Part shown: positions 61,790-64,000 of the stretch, piece by piece | How the letters are laid out: every line of letters begins with the position of its first letter | How positions within the stretch are numbered: the first letter of the stretch is position 1 | Source: Angiostrongylus vasorum | Taxonomy: Eukaryota > Nematoda > Chromadorea > Rhabditida > Metastrongylidae | NCBI GenBank assembly: GCA_018806985.1 | Contig: JADANN010000096.1 | Span: 5,001-69,000, forward strand | Length of the DNA: 64,000 nucleotides | Direction: 5' to 3' | The notes under the pieces: generated by a model | The model's database searches: none | What the model was told of the DNA's origin: nothing | The model's input: only the letters and a program-made list of their open reading frames with translations | Made by a program: the position numbers and the translations under genes

Positions 61790-62815
61790 CAACAACTTGT
61801 ATCAACAACTTGTCTAGTAGAATAGCACGGGTTTTGTGTGATATGTCTTGATAAGCAAGTTGAAGTAGAAGAGCGCGGACTGAAGAGAACAACAAAACGT
61901 TATCAAATGGCTGCTATTTAAAGAGTCGCCGAGTTAGATTTTTGCTTCATTTTCTAAGGATCTTGGACATATTCTCTACACCTGCAGCACTAGAAGGTGG
62001 GTATATCACCCGCTGAAGTACGGCAGAACAGTGACTTATTCTGCGGAGTTTTGAGTTTTTATGAATCAGCGGCTGTAATTTCTACTAGTACAAAGCCTAT
62101 TCATAGTTTCTATAATGCTGAGATATTTGAAAAACTCTGGACGGCAGGTGTCTGCGGTGGGGAACGAACGCGCTATTGTCCTTTCCGGGGAGTAACGCGT
62201 TCACCACCGCACCATGCGGGTCCTTCGTTTCGCCTGTCTCTCAACTATTCATAGTGATTTAGAACTTCCATGCTCTCTAAAATTTCAGATGATCATCACG
62301 CATCTATTAACCGTCTACGTCTTGGCACCTTTCCTATTCGTTTGTTCAATCACATTGAAGTATATCCCTTCATGTCTTGAAGAGCTTCAGAGGTTTGTTT
62401 CTCAGAAACTTACATTTTTGTCGAGATTGTTTGTTGTCTGAGTGCAATAATTATAGCGGATCTCGGGAATTTGCAATCGACTTGATGAATGCCTTCGGCT
62501 GACAGTCTGGATCAACTATCTTACCACTGTCTGCTATAACTAATTTTTTTGTGGAACACTTTAGTTCAAATAAAGTGTTCCAAATACAGGAGCGTTGCAT
62601 TCGACCACTCAACGTAAATTTTCTCACCAGCAAGCTCTGTCATATTAGTCCGATCAATTAGGCATGTAAAAACCAGCAAAAAGAAGCTTAGATACCAATT
62701 AGTGGTTAAGAACAATGCTTTAAACGACTACATCAAATGTTCGCCGTGATGGGCCTTATTAGGTTGAATAAATACGACTCGGATCGAAAATTCTTCGCCA
62801 GAAGGTCGGATTCTA
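61790..62815 (+). repeat. R2 dispersed repeat, 3' part
   Basis: Matches 29,830-30,580: TTGATAAGCAAGTTGAAG near 61,850, TTCAATCACATTGAAGTATA near 62,345, AAATAAAGTGTTCC near 62,570. A SINE-C fragment interrupts it at 62.1-62.24 kb. Confidence 0.6.
62110..62240 (-). mobile_element. SINE-C middle fragment
   Basis: Minus-strand middle with GGCAGGTGTCTGCGGTGGGG and TAACGCGTTCACCACCGCAC. It is embedded in the R2 repeat at 61.8-62.8 kb. Confidence 0.65.
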
Positions 62816-62891
62816 CTATTCTACCATGATAAAATTCGTAGTCCCTGAACTCACAACTCGTTTGTACTCCCCGAACACTCTAAGACGCCAT

Positions 62892-63062
62892 CTAGGTCGT
62901 AACCGCGAGAAGTGTGGCTGGTGAGACGTCTGCCCACACTTTGTCGTTGGATAGCACTGGCCAATCTTGCCAACCGGGGGATGTAGCCGTTGAAGTTCCT
63001 GGCTCATTTGTAAATTTGCTAGACGTCTTTTTCGCCGCAATCACTTTTCCTGATTCAGGATG
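62892..63062 (-). CDS. Putative terminal exon, unknown protein
   Basis: After acceptor CCTATGGCAG the frame is open for 56 codons to TAG: starts HPESGKVIAAKKTSSKF, includes PGWQDWPVLSNDKVW. Family not recognised. Confidence 0.25.
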   Translation of the reverse strand, partial: HPESGKVIAAKKTSSKFTNEPGTSTATSPGWQDWPVLSNDKVWADVSPATLLAVTT

Positions 63063-63794
63063 CTGCCATAGGTAAAAAAAATACATAACTACGAAACATT
63101 TTCTGTATGACTGAGTTGACACGAGGCTGGTATAAAAGCAACGCCGAACTGTGAACCATCGACTCGGATCAACGCGAGAATAGGGCGAAGGCGCCGAAAC
63201 GACAGTATTGTGAATGAATTAATGCTGTAATAACACTCTGGCCTTTGCTCATTAAGAAAACACAGCCTCAGCATTTCGCTTTTGTTGAATCTTTGTTAAA
63301 ATAACTTATGTAATGCCATGATAGCGAAAAGTCTATTAGGCAAAGACCACACGTTTCGAACGCTGTTAGAAAGAAGCAGTTGGAAGTCCGCGCTCATACC
63401 GTAATTTAGAATGATGAGTTTCTTTGCGTCAATAAGACAAAATGATTAGATTCTCCACATGTGTGCTGAAATTGAACTTATAAGTGGTCGAAAATGATTA
63501 GTTGTCCAGACCTGAAACGAGAATTTTTCATTGTAGAATAACCTTCGTATCTTCAGATCCCGTGATAATGGCATCTGCCCAACAAAATCGAATTTCTCAA
63601 AAATTTTTTCGAAATTTTGATTCTTGAGTATTTACCTTCATGGTGATAGCACAATGCCTCATCTATGTGGTTGTTAAGTTTTCAATTTCTAACATAACAC
63701 AGCTTCAGGAAAAAATACTTATCGTGTAGATGTGGTCACTGACCGTTATCAGAAAACTTTAATTACAAAGCAAGCGTTGAGAGAAAGGCAAGCA

Positions 63795-63950
63795 AAGGGC
63801 CTCGGATGGTGCAGATAGCACGAGAGCTCCCTACAAGAGTAGTCGCAGGTTCGTAGCCCGCCTGAGGTCCTGAGCTTTGCCTCATACCTCACCATCCCTG
63901 TGGTTGCATTTCTCATAATACTCCACCATGGCGAAAAAAAATAGGGAGAA
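63795..63950 (+). mobile_element. SINE-C tail with B-box-like head
   Basis: GCAGGTTCGTAGCCCGCC is a B-box-like sequence, followed by the family tail GTGGTTGCATTTCTCATAAT. Confidence 0.55.
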
Positions 63951-64000
63951 AATAAGAGCTATAATATAAGAATTCGTGCTAAAAAATACCGCTACTTAAT

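Overview
The window looks like a contig from a parasitic or free-living rhabditid nematode, probably a strongylid (hookworm-like). The evidence is two spliced genes with nematode-style introns (one only 68 bp, acceptors mostly of TTTCAG type), many decayed RTE-clade LINEs of the type common in hookworm genomes, and tRNA-derived short repeats. There is no bacterial gene organisation. Most short open frames here are chance, or are pieces of retrotransposon.

Layout. 1-7.3 kb: a minus-strand gene for an MFSD8/CLN7-like major facilitator transporter, eleven exons rebuilt by matching splice phases, its last exon not seen. Its introns hold SINE-like repeats. 8.2-9.0 kb: a short repeat and an orphan coding-like fragment with a relative at 60.7 kb. 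9.2-12.1 kb: a minus-strand RTE LINE (family RTE-A) whose 5' end is folded back on itself. 12,106-33,236: a giant inverted repeat with two nearly identical arms of about 9.53 kb (12,106-21,638 and 23,699-33,236) around a 2.06 kb spacer that is itself part of an RTE-A copy. The arms carry an RTE-A element, SINE fragments, an unclassified 1.2 kb repeat and some unassigned coding-like sequence. 33.2-44.5 kb: repeat-rich DNA with fold-back short elements, RTE fragments, a second LINE family (RTE-B) interrupted by a SINE, and one orphan plus-strand exon. 44.6-49.6 kb: the 3' part of a minus-strand AGS-3/LGN (GPSM)-like gene with three GoLoco motifs. 50-57.3 kb: SINEs, a minus-strand RTE-B and, head to head with it, the most complete RTE-A copy. 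57.3-64 kb: repeats plus several weak coding-like stretches.

How it fits together. The two recognisable host genes are unrelated in function: a lysosomal-type transporter, and a regulator of heterotrimeric G-protein alpha subunits in spindle positioning. The rest is a mobile-element landscape in which RTE LINEs, tRNA-derived SINEs that appear to borrow a LINE tail, and fold-back elements coexist, and in which RTE sequence sits at the internal breakpoints of a large inverted duplication. Arm-to-arm differences are often homopolymer length changes, and the transporter gene needs small deletions in G/C runs to stay in frame, so uncorrected long-read errors are a live explanation for some frameshifts. 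Family names RTE-A, RTE-B, SINE-A, -B, -C and R2 to R4 are local labels used only here.
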